Shown here: positions 24,880 through 36,679 of the stretch, piece by piece
Position numbering within the stretch: the first letter of the stretch is position 1
Layout: every line of letters begins with the position of its first letter
Source: Druceiella hillmani
Lineage: Eukaryota; Arthropoda; Insecta; Lepidoptera; Hepialidae
Direction: 5' to 3'
DNA length: 64,000 bases
NCBI GenBank assembly: GCA_039881145.1
Contig: JAYKKI010000009.1
Span: 7,922,501-7,986,500, forward strand
Translations under genes and position numbers: made by a program
The notes under the pieces: model-generated
Database searches by the model: none
Told to the model about the DNA's origin: nothing
Seen by the model: only the letters and a program-made list of their open reading frames with translations

Positions 24880-26140
24880 CAAATCTTCCCACTTAGCTCA
24901 ACTCCCGCGAGCAAACAGCTCATATAAAATAACCCACAAGACACGGAAAGTCAATTTGAGTGTCACAAAGCTCGCTAATGCATCCGGGCTACCTACCGGA
25001 CTGCCTGCTGATGGAATGTTCGCGTATCATCTCCGACGCTAAAAGACACTCCATTAAACGAACAAGATGCGACTCAAGCGGACTGTATACTTACAGCAAT
25101 AGTATGATAAATAGAACTTAGAGTATGCAGTTCTTTGTTTGCATTTTAATATTTAGCGTGTATTATGCAAATGATGATTATGCTAATATTCAGAATGAAT
25201 GAGTAATAACTATATATTTAAATCACACTATCTCTATTGATGTAATAAAATCCTGTAATTTACTCGTAATTTCATGAGCGACTTAAGTGCGAAATTCATG
25301 AGCGACTTAATTTTGAACATCTGTATGTACGTCACTGTATTCCATTGAATGAAAGAGAATTCCTTTTCTGCTAAAACTATATTTTCAAGAGGAGTGGAAA
25401 ATATTTAAGATGGATTCAAAATTATTTTAAATACTCTAAACACTTTTTATCATTGCACTTTCTAGATCACATCGTAAATCCAAGGCAAAAATATCGTGAA
25501 TAGAGAAACTAAAAAAATTACCCAATATTTTACAAAACTTTTCTTATAAATCTCTACATGTCGTGAAGTAATGTTGCAAATTTAGTTCTTATGATGTCAG
25601 TTTTAGAGAAATAAATTCGTTGTGGTTTTTTGTAGAAAAAAAAACAAATAGAAAATACTCTACCTAACTAAGTTTGACTTTCAAAAAACTGGTTAAATAT
25701 TTATATTACATCGTTTAAACAAAAATTAAATTGTTAACACATTGAATGTTAAATCTTCAACGAGACCAACATTATGGATCGAAGTTTCTTATCGCGCGTT
25801 ATACACTTGGCAAATAAGGGCTAGCCTGAAAAAGTATAAGATTACGATCAAAACTATTGCTACAGTATAAAGGTATGAGATTTCGACCAATACCTTTTCC
25901 GCATTATAAACGTTTGCGTGTTTACAAGCGTATATATAGTTAATGTATAGGTGTATTGCCACAGTACAGACCTGCGACGTGCGCCTCAGCTGTATTCGTT
26001 TAAGCGTGTATTTAGCAATCCGTGCGCACCATAATACTACTTACTTCTCTTCACTATTTTCAAATTCAGTAGAAGTTGAGGATGGTGATGATGAAGTCAG
26101 CCAGTACTCAGTTAAAGTGACAATAAGTGAAGAATTATGT
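24880..26140. other. Unassigned DNA with a GC-richer patch
   Basis: Positions 24890-25085 are less AT-rich than their surroundings (blocks CATCCGGGCTACCTACCGGA and CATCTCCGACGC), but no frame gives a known protein. An 18-bp block, AAATTCATGAGCGACTTA-like, occurs twice at 25270-25309. At 26070-26140 a pyrimidine-rich tract ending TTCAG precedes an acidic frame, EVEDGDDEVSQYSVKVTISE, which could be an exon scrap but runs into the next TA tract. Confidence 0.35.
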
Positions 26141-26141
26141 A

Positions 26142-26158
26142 TATATTTATGTATATAC

Positions 26159-26213
<55 letters not shown>

Positions 26214-26215
26214 CA
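26142..26215. repeat. (TA)n microsatellite
   Basis: TA-rich tract with TACA interruptions. It terminates the acidic frame at 25943-26248 in low-complexity sequence. Confidence 0.95.
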
Positions 26216-26501
26216 ATACATATTGAAACTTTTTTGTTTAATCAATGATTAGATAGGAGAATAATTTTATGTCTTTCCAGAAATAAAAGTATTTTCTGAA
26301 TTAAAAATTGCACTATAGTTTTCCTGCTGGAATAAGTTTCTGAAGACACTCTTAGAATGTTTTCTACATGAACTATAAAAAGTTTCACACTATAAGATTT
26401 TAAATCTAAAGGGAAACAATTTAGTTATACTTTTTATGAATTTCGTTTTCGGAATATTACTATGACAATTGGAAAATAGCGATTCGACATTCGATAAATA
26501 G

Positions 26502-26558
26502 ATGGGGCTGATGTTGTTTACTTTGTAATGTGGATAAAGTAAACAACACGAGCCCCAT
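26502..26558. repeat. Hairpin, 23-bp arms, 11-nt loop
   Basis: ATGGGGCTGATGTTGTTTAC with following CTTT pairs with AAAGTAAACAACACGAGCCC plus CAT. There are two mismatches in 23 pairs. It is less AT-rich than its flanks. Confidence 0.9.
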
Positions 26559-26559
26559 T

Positions 26560-27225
26560 ATTTCAATTTCGCACGTGAATGATGATCGTGAAGCCGACAT
26601 AAATTATAATATGTATTTACAAACCAGTTTGCGTCTATTCGATGCAAATTGCGCTAAGAAAAGGAGACTTGAAACCAAATATGAAGCAATGTACATCGCT
26701 TAAGAAGTAATTATATTTATTATCAGTTCAACGACATTTACTTTTATAAGAATTTCTACGAAAGCAACTGACAATGTCGTTTGCGTATTTTTTAAATTGT
26801 ATTCCAAATTTTTGAAGATTTTAAGATTGCATTAAAAATGAAAAGAAACATTGAATGAACGGCTAATCCCAGAAATTTTACTTATTATAGAGTAACTTTG
26901 TATAGATGAACCTTAAAATATGATAGAACACTTAAGCTATTTGAAAAAAAATACCACAATGGAAAAAGTATTAATTTTTGAAAATTTTGATTGTCAAACA
27001 TTTTATTTGACAACCATAACATGAAGTAAGTTGTTACGTGTGGTAAAGGTGAGAATGAAGGCCCTAATGTCAAAACAACACAATCACTACCTGTGAAAAG
27101 GTAATACCAGTTTAAGCATTACCTAAACTACACAAGTGCAACATATTAAATATCTCAATTCCTTATAACTTCAATAAGAAGTATGGAATGAGGGAACACT
27201 TGGTAACGTAATTCTTTCTTTTGTT
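26560..27225. other. AT-rich DNA, nothing recognised
   Basis: No gene, RNA or transposon recognised. The minus-strand frame 26885-27073 is unremarkable. Confidence 0.5.
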
Positions 27226-27228
27226 GGC

Positions 27229-27256
27229 TCTATATATCTATATCTATATCTATATG

Positions 27257-27298
<42 letters not shown>
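27229..27298. repeat. (TATATC)n/(TA)n microsatellite
   Basis: Starts as CTATATATCTATATCTATAT steps and becomes plain TA. Confidence 0.93.
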
Positions 27299-27301
<3 letters not shown>

Positions 27302-27414
27302 GATGAATCATTCAAAATACATATTTTAGTATGATGAAAAAAGAAACCAAACTCAAAATAATATAATGGCAAACCAATAAAATACGTAGATTAATATACA
27401 TATCTAGTATATAA

Positions 27415-28030
27415 TATGCCTTTCAATGATCAGACCAATACAGATATAGAGAAAATAATAAAAAAGCATGGAAAAATACTAGGAATTTAAACACATCTCC
27501 AAACCCAGGTGGCATTAAAAAAAAGGCATAAGACTCAACAGTACTACCAACTCTCTTATAGGGATGCTAAACAGTATTCAAAATACTGGGCTCTAACAAA
27601 AAAGACTATGTTCAAAATATACATTTTTCAAAGAGTCCTAGAACGCACCATCCTCAATACCAAGATACAAGATCGCCACCGTAATACTATTATTAGGAAA
27701 AGAACCTAGCTGATGGAAGCTGTTAAATTAGCTTACAAATTGAAATGGAAATGGTCATGTAGCACGTCAAAAGGCGGTCGAATGAGTAAGCGCATTTTAC
27801 ACTGGTACCGAGAGATCAGGCCGCCGGGTAGGCTGCATTGCCACTGGAGTGACAGCATCGTGGCCCCTGCAGGAATCACGTGGACGAGAATAGGTGCTGA
27901 CAGAAGTCAGTAGCGAAAGATTGAGGAGACGTTCACCCGCAAATAGACGGGCACCCCAAACAAAAAATGCATGTTTGTTATCAAGTTTAATGTTGAAATG
28001 GTTTTATTATTATTATTGTCTATTTTGGTC
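27415..28030 (+). mobile_element. LINE 3' fragment (RT C-terminal region and tail)
   Basis: Two in-phase pieces separated by a single stop read YWALTKKTMFKIYIFQRVLE, RTILNTKIQDRHRNTIIRKR, then VKLAYKLKWKWS, RMSKRILHWYREIRPPGR, CHWSDSIVAPAGITWTRIGA and RKIEETFTRK. This is the usual post-RT region of a LINE ORF2 (W-LTK, QR-ER-M/IL, RIRNxxIR, KWKWAGH, GRPxxRWSDD, W-R-A-D-xxW). The GH of the AGH box is lost. The coding part ends near 27945 and is followed by a TTATTATTATTATTG tail, consistent with a LINE 3' terminus. Only the last fifth or so of the element is present, so it is 5'-truncated. Confidence 0.88.
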
Positions 28031-28239
28031 ATTGTTATTATAACATTATTATTTTTAAATTACATTTATTTTCTAATTACGATAAAGTTAATGTTGTAAT
28101 TAATATTACTATTAATTAGTACTACTAGTATTATCATTTATTGTCTTAAAGTGAAATAATTTAAATCATGAATTTAATATTATTAATGATTTTTGTTATT
28201 TTAATGTGATTTGAACTAGGCTTCTTTTATTATGTTTAG

Positions 28240-28240
<1 letters not shown>

Positions 28241-28286
<46 letters not shown>
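28241..28286. repeat. (TA)n microsatellite
   Basis: TA run of about 45 bp ending in CACACA. Confidence 0.95.
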
Positions 28287-28289
<3 letters not shown>

Positions 28290-28291
<2 letters not shown>

Positions 28292-29862
28292 CCAAAGTGA
28301 AGAAATTAGGTACCTTTTTAGTGAATGGTTCCAAATCTATTTAATTATAATTTTGGGGCTGTCAACAGGAAAGTCATAAAGAATTTCAGTCTATTATATC
28401 TAATACGTCAACCAGTACTTGCTATTGAGTGTATCTAATTTCTTTTAATTCTTATAACTATTATATGTACAGTAAAAATATAACATTGAATTATTGATTA
28501 CTGGTGAAAAGAAACATTAATTGCATGTTTATATAGCACTCTCAGAAATAGTACATACGCAGAAAAGTGCACATATTTTTTTCGTTAATATTGCTTTGAA
28601 AAATAAAATATTAACCCACAAACTTCAAATCGTTACTGAATTGGAATTTGTAACTAAACTGAATTTTAACCAAAAATATTAAAGGACAAAAATAATTTTC
28701 TTACGTAGCAACTACTCGTTGCGCGACACTCGAGAACAGATAACTTGTGAAAAATGTCCTTCAAAACAATAAACGTAAATTTAAATATATTAAGTAGCCA
28801 TTGTAGTCTAACTACTGTCTACATAACATGGAAGCTCTAATTAAATATTTGCATATCGTCAACCTCGCCTAGACATATTAGTTTCTTTTCTCCATAAATA
28901 AATTAAAAAATCCTAAAATTGTCATACTTTTTTCAAGGCAGCGTAATGATATATTGAATACCCATAATATGTCTTATAATATATACACAGCTTAATTAAT
29001 GTATGCAAACATGATAATGAAAAAAACTACTGCTTATTATTGGGAAGTTCAGTATCGAACTCTCAAAATGATAGAATTGCATAGTAAAAAAATAAAATTA
29101 GCAATGAACAATTTTGCTCCTAGTATCAAATATAAGTGTGTTTTAATAAAAGAACTGGATAAATACAAGATGTACATCTATCCATTATTGCACTCCGCAA
29201 CGTTAACTCCATTCATCGATTTTCTCCAGGAACTTAATAACGCGAGTGAAATAGAAAGTTCGCTTGTATTTCGTATTGTGTCGACGATAGAGACATGTCG
29301 TTGAGTTGGTACGAACAACTCAATAATACTTCTTACAGGATTATAAATATTTGCTAGAAAATGATTGCACGTAAATTATTTGATCGTTTCATCTTCAATA
29401 ACAATGAAAGCCTTAACTTTGATTCTGAACTATGAAATATTCTAGCTTATTCTTTGTATTACCATTACACATTTTATGAATCTTTGGGGATATGTTTTCC
29501 TATTATATGGGTACTATTTTTTTATTGTTATTTCGCTATACATACTTGGTAGCTCGAATTTTGATAAACAAATTTTGGGTCACTATAAAAGATTATTTGT
29601 AATTTAAGCTTTATCTATCTTATATAACTTAAAAATTAACAAGGACTGTATTCTACAAGTTTAAACATATATAAAAGAAAAATCAACCATAATTTTTCAT
29701 ATTTAGCAACACCTCGTATGTTTTACTTTGGTATTTTCTAATATTTAAGAAGTTAAACATAAACAAGTTATAAGAAAATAAAAATTGGTTTGAAATATAT
29801 CTATAGTTTTATCGTAATAAAGTAACAAAAATATTTTAAACTATACCAAGTCAATAGTGCTC
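28290..29862. other. Unassigned DNA with one 101-codon open frame
   Basis: A 101-codon plus-strand frame at 28999-29304 is longer than most in this AT-rich DNA. It reads with mixed composition (ELDKYKMYIYPLLHSATLTP, then FIDFLQELNNASEIESS). It has no recognised domain, signal peptide or membrane segment, and no clear promoter or splice context. It could be an exon of an unknown gene, but chance is more likely. Confidence 0.3.
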
Positions 29863-30012
29863 GTGTGTGCGTGCTTGTCTTTCTGTACGGGTCGTGCATG
29901 CGCCCATGTGTGTGTGTGTGTGTGTGTGTATGAGCCCGTATGTGTGCGTGCACGTACGTGCATGCGTCCGGGCATGCGTGCGTGCGTGCGTGCGTCCGTG
30001 CGTATGTGTCTT
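29863..30012. repeat. (GT)n/(CGTG)n compound microsatellite
   Basis: GTGTGC, (GT)n and then GCGTGCGTGCGTGCGT steps over about 150 bp. The His/Thr-rich minus frame 29851-30042 is an artefact of it. Confidence 0.93.
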
Positions 30013-31022
30013 TATGAGTAACTTTTTACAGTAGTTCTGCACCCTTTTAAAGCACTGAATAAATAATTAAACCGTTGAGGATACTTTTAATAAATTTAGG
30101 ATTGAAAAATGATTTGCAAAAGAATGGCAAATTAAGTGCAAAATTAAGAATTAATGGTTATTATTTAAGTAATACACTAATTGCATTTAAAACAAAATTT
30201 ATTTAATTTTACGTATAATATGGAATGCAAAAGCAAGATGTCAAAATATTTAAAAAATTGTAATATGTTCAATTGCGTTTAACAAAATCTTTTCTAGAAT
30301 ATTAATTTTCGTGAGATTTCTGAAAAATTAACAACATTCTTGTCCATAAGAAGTTACGCTTAGAAATGTATTTATATGATTTCTTTGTTTTAAATACCGA
30401 AAGAACCTTCTACAATTTTATAAAAAAATCTTGCATATTAATCAAACTACAAGACTGCCATGGATATATTAGGGGCAGATTGATGGACACATAATCATAA
30501 CAGTATAGGGTTCCTCATCACTAGGAAAATCTAAAATGAAACCACTTCTCTTTCACCAGATATTTGGAATTACAAAGTATTGATCAGAGTTTATTCTACT
30601 TTTTTATTCAATTATACACCATATAATCATGTACCGTGTTCGTAAATGTTTAAATCGTTCATGTCAGATGAAAATAAAATAAAATTTTCATTTTAATTCA
30701 TGATAATTTTCACGACGTATTGCATGTAAATAAAACTAAGTTTGTACAATTTAAAAATTTAAAGCCTGGACGTGTCATATCATTTTATAAAGCTGATTTT
30801 GTGTGATTCCAAGTAAATGTGTAACTTTCACATTTTAATAAAAGAAAGAAAAATTACATTACATTAAGGATATTAAATACTATCTGTTTGATTCATTTTG
30901 AAACAAAATTAATTAAAAAAATCAAAGTATAAATTAAACAAAAAAAATTATTATTTACGTTATTAAATGCTAATTTAATTAGATAAAGTCTAATATTAGA
31001 CAAGACCCAAGAAGTCTAATAT

Positions 31023-31060
31023 TAGAAGACAGATGTAATACAACGAAACCCAGGTCGTGG
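31023..31060 (+). ncRNA. Hammerhead-like remnant in PLE terminus
   Basis: A degraded first core (TAGAAGA, 31023-31029) is followed by ATGTAATACAAC and an intact GAAAC (31045-31049). Next come CCAGGTC and GTGG (31057-31060). This copy keeps the 3' strand of stem II (ACAAC) and the loop AAT. The 5' core and stem I are lost, so it is inactive. Confidence 0.45.
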
Positions 31061-31150
31061 TAAAGAACTTAAAGAAAGTAGAAATAATACTATATCACGT
31101 AGTTTAATTTAATTGTGAATAATGAATTTCTACAAAATTAACGTCAAATA
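31023..31150 (+). mobile_element. Penelope-like terminal repeat fragment
   Basis: Matches 36.53-36.67 kb closely (GGTCGTGGTAAAGAACTTAA, then AAGAAAGTAG, ATCACGTAG, TTGTGAATAATGAATTT) and 10.90-10.99 kb more weakly. It lies inside repeat copy C5 and has no counterpart in C2 or C4, so it is a later insertion. Confidence 0.6.
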
Positions 31151-32269
31151 TATTCAATACTAGAAAAGACATTGTGCCAGTATTTATCAAAACGTAAATT
31201 TTGATAATGATAAGCCATATGAATTAATTTCGTGAAATAGTAAACTGTAGTTTATTCCGAAGGATATCGATATTTAAAACATTATTTACATAAATGCCTT
31301 AATATGACAATTAGGTTTTAGGTACCAAGCATACCTATGCGCAACCTCATCTCAATAGCGTGTCACGTCTTTGCTAGGGCACGAAGGTCGCATCAATTAA
31401 AAGACGACAAATATTTGGACGGAAACTGTGGGGAACATCAGCAACTCGAAAATCAAAAGGACACTATCTAATGTGGCAATCATTAATATCACTCTCCAGT
31501 TTATTCTTTGTTACTTTATTATTCCAGGTGTATGTTTTTTATGTATTGACCCGTAAAGCTAAATGTAATTTTACAATGTGTTTATGATTAAATAGTTTTT
31601 GGATTAATCATTATGGGACAAATTAATGATATCAAAAAAAAAACAATCCAAATTTTATACACATCTTTGTTGTCAATAACTTAATTGAACAAAAATTTAT
31701 TAATTCATGAAGTACCGGCGTGATTTCCAGGGTTGATCAATCAATGAATAGGGCAGGCCTTTTCAACCTTGCTTATTTAATGTTTCACAGCTTTTGTTAC
31801 ACTGTTTATTGCTACTTTGTCTCTATTTTAATGTAATGATATATTCTATTGAAATATTATGATATATTATCTTTCTCAGAGTTGTGGACTTACACAAAAA
31901 TATTTTTTTTAAAATGCGATATCTGGTTCTAGACCTTAGTAGAAACAAATAAATAACATATAGAGTTTCCCACCATACTAATAAACCTACATATAATTAC
32001 TTTTAATCCCTCGTGTTCGTTAAACGAGCATGATATTTCAAATCGTTTGCTTATCAAATCACTTAGTTCAGGTCACATATCCAAGACATATTTGAGTTTT
32101 ACCGTCGGCAGGACATATTTAGCGGAAGCTTTTGAGGTAAGAACAGTTTACTGGCTGAATAATTAAGCTTCAGCCGGTAATAGTGACTTATGTAAAGTTT
32201 TAGTTAAATCGCTTTGGTTGCGACCATCCCGTCTAGTTATTTTGTGAAAAAGAAATGATTAAGCTTTTT

Positions 32270-34570
32270 ATTTCACTAATGTCCTGTTAGAAATAAAACA
32301 TGTAATGGGCACGTCATTTAAAATATTCGTTGCGGGCTGCCTTATGAATAAGTATAGACAAAAGAAAGAAAAATATTATGGCGCCGTACCATGCTCCTTA
32401 AAATATCGTTTCGATAAACATACTTAATTAGGGGTTAAATAATGAAAAAAAAAATTAAAATAATATAATTTGTTTACTTGTGTATTCAATTATTCGACAT
32501 AAAAAAAACTAAAAAAGTATATGTACTATTATTAGGTTGGCCATTAATAAATCCACTTTTACACAATGGTATTTAAAATCTTAAAAAAGGATTTTGTGTG
32601 ATGAGCATAATAAAATGGCCCTTGAGAGATATTTTCGAACTATTGCTTGCAGTTTACAAAGGAATATTACGAGAAGTTAAACAAACTTTGACGTTGAACC
32701 GTAATCCTTGATATCATTTAAAACGAAATGCATTTACGAAGCTATCTTTTACAGCAATTTCTTTCATAAACTACGTAAATTTTGGACTTAAACTAAAGCT
32801 TGTCAATTAGCAATAGTTTTTACTGATAAAAATTTGCCATTCCCAAACTTAATTTTCTTGACGAGTGATGTGGTTTCAACTGTCGACTTGTCCAGTCTCT
32901 ATTCGCTAGATGACATTGCATTATTTGTACAATATATCATTTTTTTAATAAGGCACTTTTCAATATAACACTGCTTATGTGATATTGAAATTTGTTAAAA
33001 GCCACGGAAATTTTGATGTAAAACTTATATATTATTATAAGACACTGTAATTTTGCTACATGTGGGCCCCATGTCCTACAATTTAATGAGGGACTATTCG
33101 TTTTCTTTTAACGTTCAATAAGTCCTTAAGGGTCAAGGTTTACTAAATTCTAATTATAATGGATTACATAAACCCAATATATCATTTTTATTACAAATAA
33201 CTTCAAAGCAAATGAACGGATTAGCCGTGTATTGAGAATTATCTATTTGAATATATCAATCACCAATGAGAACTGTAATAATACAATATTAATTCAATAG
33301 ACGTCGCTTCAAGTTATCATATTCGAAATGAAACAGTAAGTCCCGATCATGGGAATTGCATAGTAACATAATAAAAGTTGATACTAGTCTGAATGACTAG
33401 CTATTAATAAACTAGAGTCACAAAAAAAGGAAAATGGAGAAGAGAATTTAAATCAAATTGATACTCATACTAAACCAAACACTATACAGAAGAAAAGTTT
33501 TTCCGAATTTAATTAAATAATAATAAAATTTATTTTAGCTTAGAACTGCAACTACTAAAGAATCGACCATTCCTTTTTAATACTAACTTCAATTATAGAA
33601 ATCAGTTTAAATGTGGTTTACTATTTTTTTTAAACCAGTAGAAAGGCGGTGAAAACTAATGGGCTTTTCCAGCTTTAATTCAAACTTGTTTATCGTGAAA
33701 ATGACAGCGTAGTTATTATTTAAGAATATGTATAAATATTTACTTAAGCAAATTTATACTCAAACTTATATATTTACACGTGATTCTGTATACCATTTGA
33801 ATGGTTTTACGTGATTATATGGTTTAAAAAATAAATTAACAATTACAAAATATTTACTCTAGTGGCGATGAAATATCATGAGTGATTTCTGGAACTGGAT
33901 CAATACATAGCGGATAAAAAGTAACAAATCGGCATTCACAGTGCTACATTAACATCTATTTCAGGAATTTGAACTCATTCTGCACGGTCGATCGATATAG
34001 GATATTATCATAAATATATTGAGCAAAATAAAAAAAGGGTATGTGATTGTAAATTATATATAATTATTAATTTTGAAAAAAATATATATCTTCGAAATTG
34101 TAAATTTATTTTGTTCGATACTTGGCAGGCTGTATCAGCTATTGAATGACACTGCAAATTGCGATTTTATTGAAGAAACTTTCTGATTTATATTCTACGT
34201 GTTTTAACAAAGAATTTTCTTTCTTAAACGGCATGGTACAAAAGTATTTTCTTTTTATTTTAGATTTTCATTTATTGAATTTAATTTTAAGATTTTGATT
34301 TCGTTTTTGGAGAAACAATTAAATTGTACAAGTAAATTCAATATATGAATTATTTGGAGAGTTTTAATGGTCGAGTTTCCTTTATTTGTTGAATGTTTAT
34401 TTTAGTTTTTTAGTTGCTATTGAGCACGATGTATCCTAAATTAATCACATATAAATAGATGTCGTTGCTATTGAATTTAATGCAAAACGAGAGTCTAATG
34501 TTATTAATAGAGAAATTAAAAAAAATAATTAAGGTGTAATGAATTCTTATAGTGGTGTGTATTAAATAAA
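32270..34570. other. AT-rich DNA, nothing recognised
   Basis: No gene, RNA gene or mobile element could be supported in about 2.3 kb; no long frame on either strand. Confidence 0.55.
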
Positions 34571-34576
<6 letters not shown>

Positions 34577-34634
<58 letters not shown>

Positions 34635-34644
34635 TATATATATT

Positions 34645-34708
<64 letters not shown>
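34577..34708. repeat. (TA)n microsatellite
   Basis: About 130 bp of TA with AAATATATATATATTTA interruptions. Confidence 0.95.
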
Positions 34709-34709
34709 T

Positions 34710-36470
34710 GAAAACTAAAAAAACTTAGATACTTGCTATGCTTTCTTTTTATTATACATATTAATATTCTTACTAATATTTTACACTCTTTAATCTTATT
34801 TTTGAGATTTGTTTAGCAATAATTTATTTACTTTAGGATCCGTTTAATCTACTGGCTAATTGGTTTTCCAATAAAAGCTATTTTCAACTTTGGAGGGTTA
34901 CTAAAGATAATTTTGGTACGATTTTACATGTACTGATTTCATTTGTATCTGTTAGAGGGTTTAATTCGATACAATTAAATTACATTTACAATGTGATTAA
35001 AAACAAACCCGTAAAAGGTTCAAACAAGAATCTCTTCAAATGAATGTGTTTGTGTTTTGGACTAATATATCTTCATGTTAAAAACTGATATTTAGGAATT
35101 CACTTGCACTTTGATCATATAATTTTCATGACGTTTTTCTTTAAAAATTAATGATGAAGACATCTGGTTTCATTCATGGCTAAGGCAAGAATAAAGAGCA
35201 ATTGTTATTACAATAGGCTATATATTCACATTGCGGAGCGTAACCATTTTTAATACTGAAAAATTTAAGTAATTGGTGTTTAATTCTAGCAATTCTTTAT
35301 TGCGCATATCTAAATAAGTAGAAGTTTACTAGCTTAATCATGTTGGGTTCATTGGCAACTACATTGGTCCATTAAAATACGTATTAGATAGAAATTATAT
35401 TTCATAAAAGAAAAAATTGGTTTACCTACTTGTTACTTTATTATTATTTTTTTCAAAAATTATTTACTCAGCATAAATAATGAATCATATTACAGTATCG
35501 CAGGTATTTTTCTAAGTGATATGTATCTTTTTGCATCAAATTAAATTACTCTTTAACGCTAAAAGTGAAGTTATTTGGTTAAAAAAATATTTGCTATAGT
35601 ATTTTAGTCACACAGTTGATATTAAAAAAAATATTGAACTTTTTTAAACAATGGATAAAACCCATTTTGTGGGAAAAAATATATATCGTCGCATGTAAAT
35701 GGCAGACTGATTTAATGACTGACCAAAATGTTTGAGCACTTCTGCTGTAGTTAACTTTTTAATTGATTAAACAAGAAGACAACTTGAAATTAGGAGATTG
35801 ACGGTAAGATGAAGTTTGCATCTTAGTTAATTATGTATCATATCTTGGCCTTCTAGAAATCAGATAGCAGATAACATAAATACAAAATACATATTAAGGA
35901 TATTGAAGTAATAGGCGTGGCCCAAACAAATTAAAGCTAAGGTTTCCAGGTACAAGACTTCCACAAATTTTAACTAAAACTTTGGGGTCATGTAACAAAG
36001 TGACCTCTTGAATATTTTAGAAATAGGACCATTACTTCATTTTACTTACGGATAGAGTACGTTATGAGATAAATTTGGTTTAACTCATGTGTGTTTTAAG
36101 TATAGTGAAATAAGATGAGGTTTTTGGTTATTTATTTACAGAGAAACTGGTATACACGCATATATAATATATTGGTGGACTATCATAAATAGAATACAAG
36201 AATGAAAAATAATCCATATTTTAGCCACATTTGTGATCTGCAACATCTATCAGAGTCGATAGGATTGAGCTAAAACTTACCTGCCTGGTCACTAGTATCT
36301 GCACATCACTGAACATAGTTTGTAATGAGTGGGATAGGATATTCCGCTCTCTCAATTAAAATTATTCCCGCATTATGATTGACTGCACGTACTTATTATT
36401 TGTGTTCCTAAAAATTCCATTAATTATCTTATTCCAACAAAAAAGGTGTATAATGTAGCTTGCATGCAAT
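34710..36470. other. AT-rich DNA, nothing recognised
   Basis: No recognisable feature. The minus frame 36362-36547 overlaps the Penelope-like inverted junction to the right and is considered spurious. Confidence 0.5.
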
Positions 36471-36473
36471 AAC

Positions 36474-36670
36474 GATAACAACATCTTCAGGTAAGCTATT
36501 AGCAAAGAATCTTTGCTAATAGCCCACCTAAAGATTTTGTAATACATCGAAACCTAGGTCGTGGTAAAGAACTTAAAGAAAGTAGAATAATACTACATCA
36601 CGTAGTTTCATTTAATTGTGAATAATGAATTTCCACAAAATTAAAGTCAGATATATTTAATAGCACCGCA
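36474..36670 (+). mobile_element. Penelope-like terminus with inverted copy (head-to-head)
   Basis: Two inverted copies of the same PLE end meet here. On the minus strand ACCTGAAGATGTTGT spans 36478-36492. On the plus strand the related ACCTAAAGATTTTGT begins at 36526. They are joined by a perfect 13-bp stem with a 3-nt loop (36495-36523). The plus copy continues with the conserved terminal sequence (GGTCGTGGTAAAGAACTTAA and beyond) to about 36670. No ORF remnant was recognised nearby. Confidence 0.6.
36524..36564 (+). ncRNA. Hammerhead-ribozyme-like motif
   Basis: Stem I is CCAC (36524-36527) with GTGG (36561-36564). The first core box is CTAAAGA (36528-36534), one base from the CUGANGA consensus. 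Stem II is partial (TTTTGT with ACATC around an AAT loop). The second core box GAAA is at 36549-36552. Stem III is a short CC/GG around TA (36553-36558), followed by TC before the expected cleavage point. All parts come in hammerhead order within 41 nt. The core G-to-A change and stem II mismatches predict little or no activity. Confidence 0.55.
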
Positions 36671-36679
36671 TAATCTAAC

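Larger units (their letters stand above)
30190..32260 (+). repeat. Dispersed repeat D2, long copy C5
   Basis: Aligns with C4 (21.5-24.56 kb) and in part with C2 (for example TATTTTGTGTGATTCC around 30.80 kb with the TTTTGAGTTTC region at 17.21 kb). The core is at 31.30-31.60 kb (blocks CAATTAGGTTTTAGGTACC, ACAAATATTTGGACGGAAAC and ATATCACTCTCCAGT). Relative to the others the core has lost two internal blocks, not all multiples of three, which argues against coding. C5 also carries a Penelope-like terminus at 31.02-31.15 kb. Confidence 0.72.

Noticed and set aside
29851..30042. His/Thr/Arg-rich minus frame
   Set aside because: Translation of the (GT)n/(CGTG)n tract.
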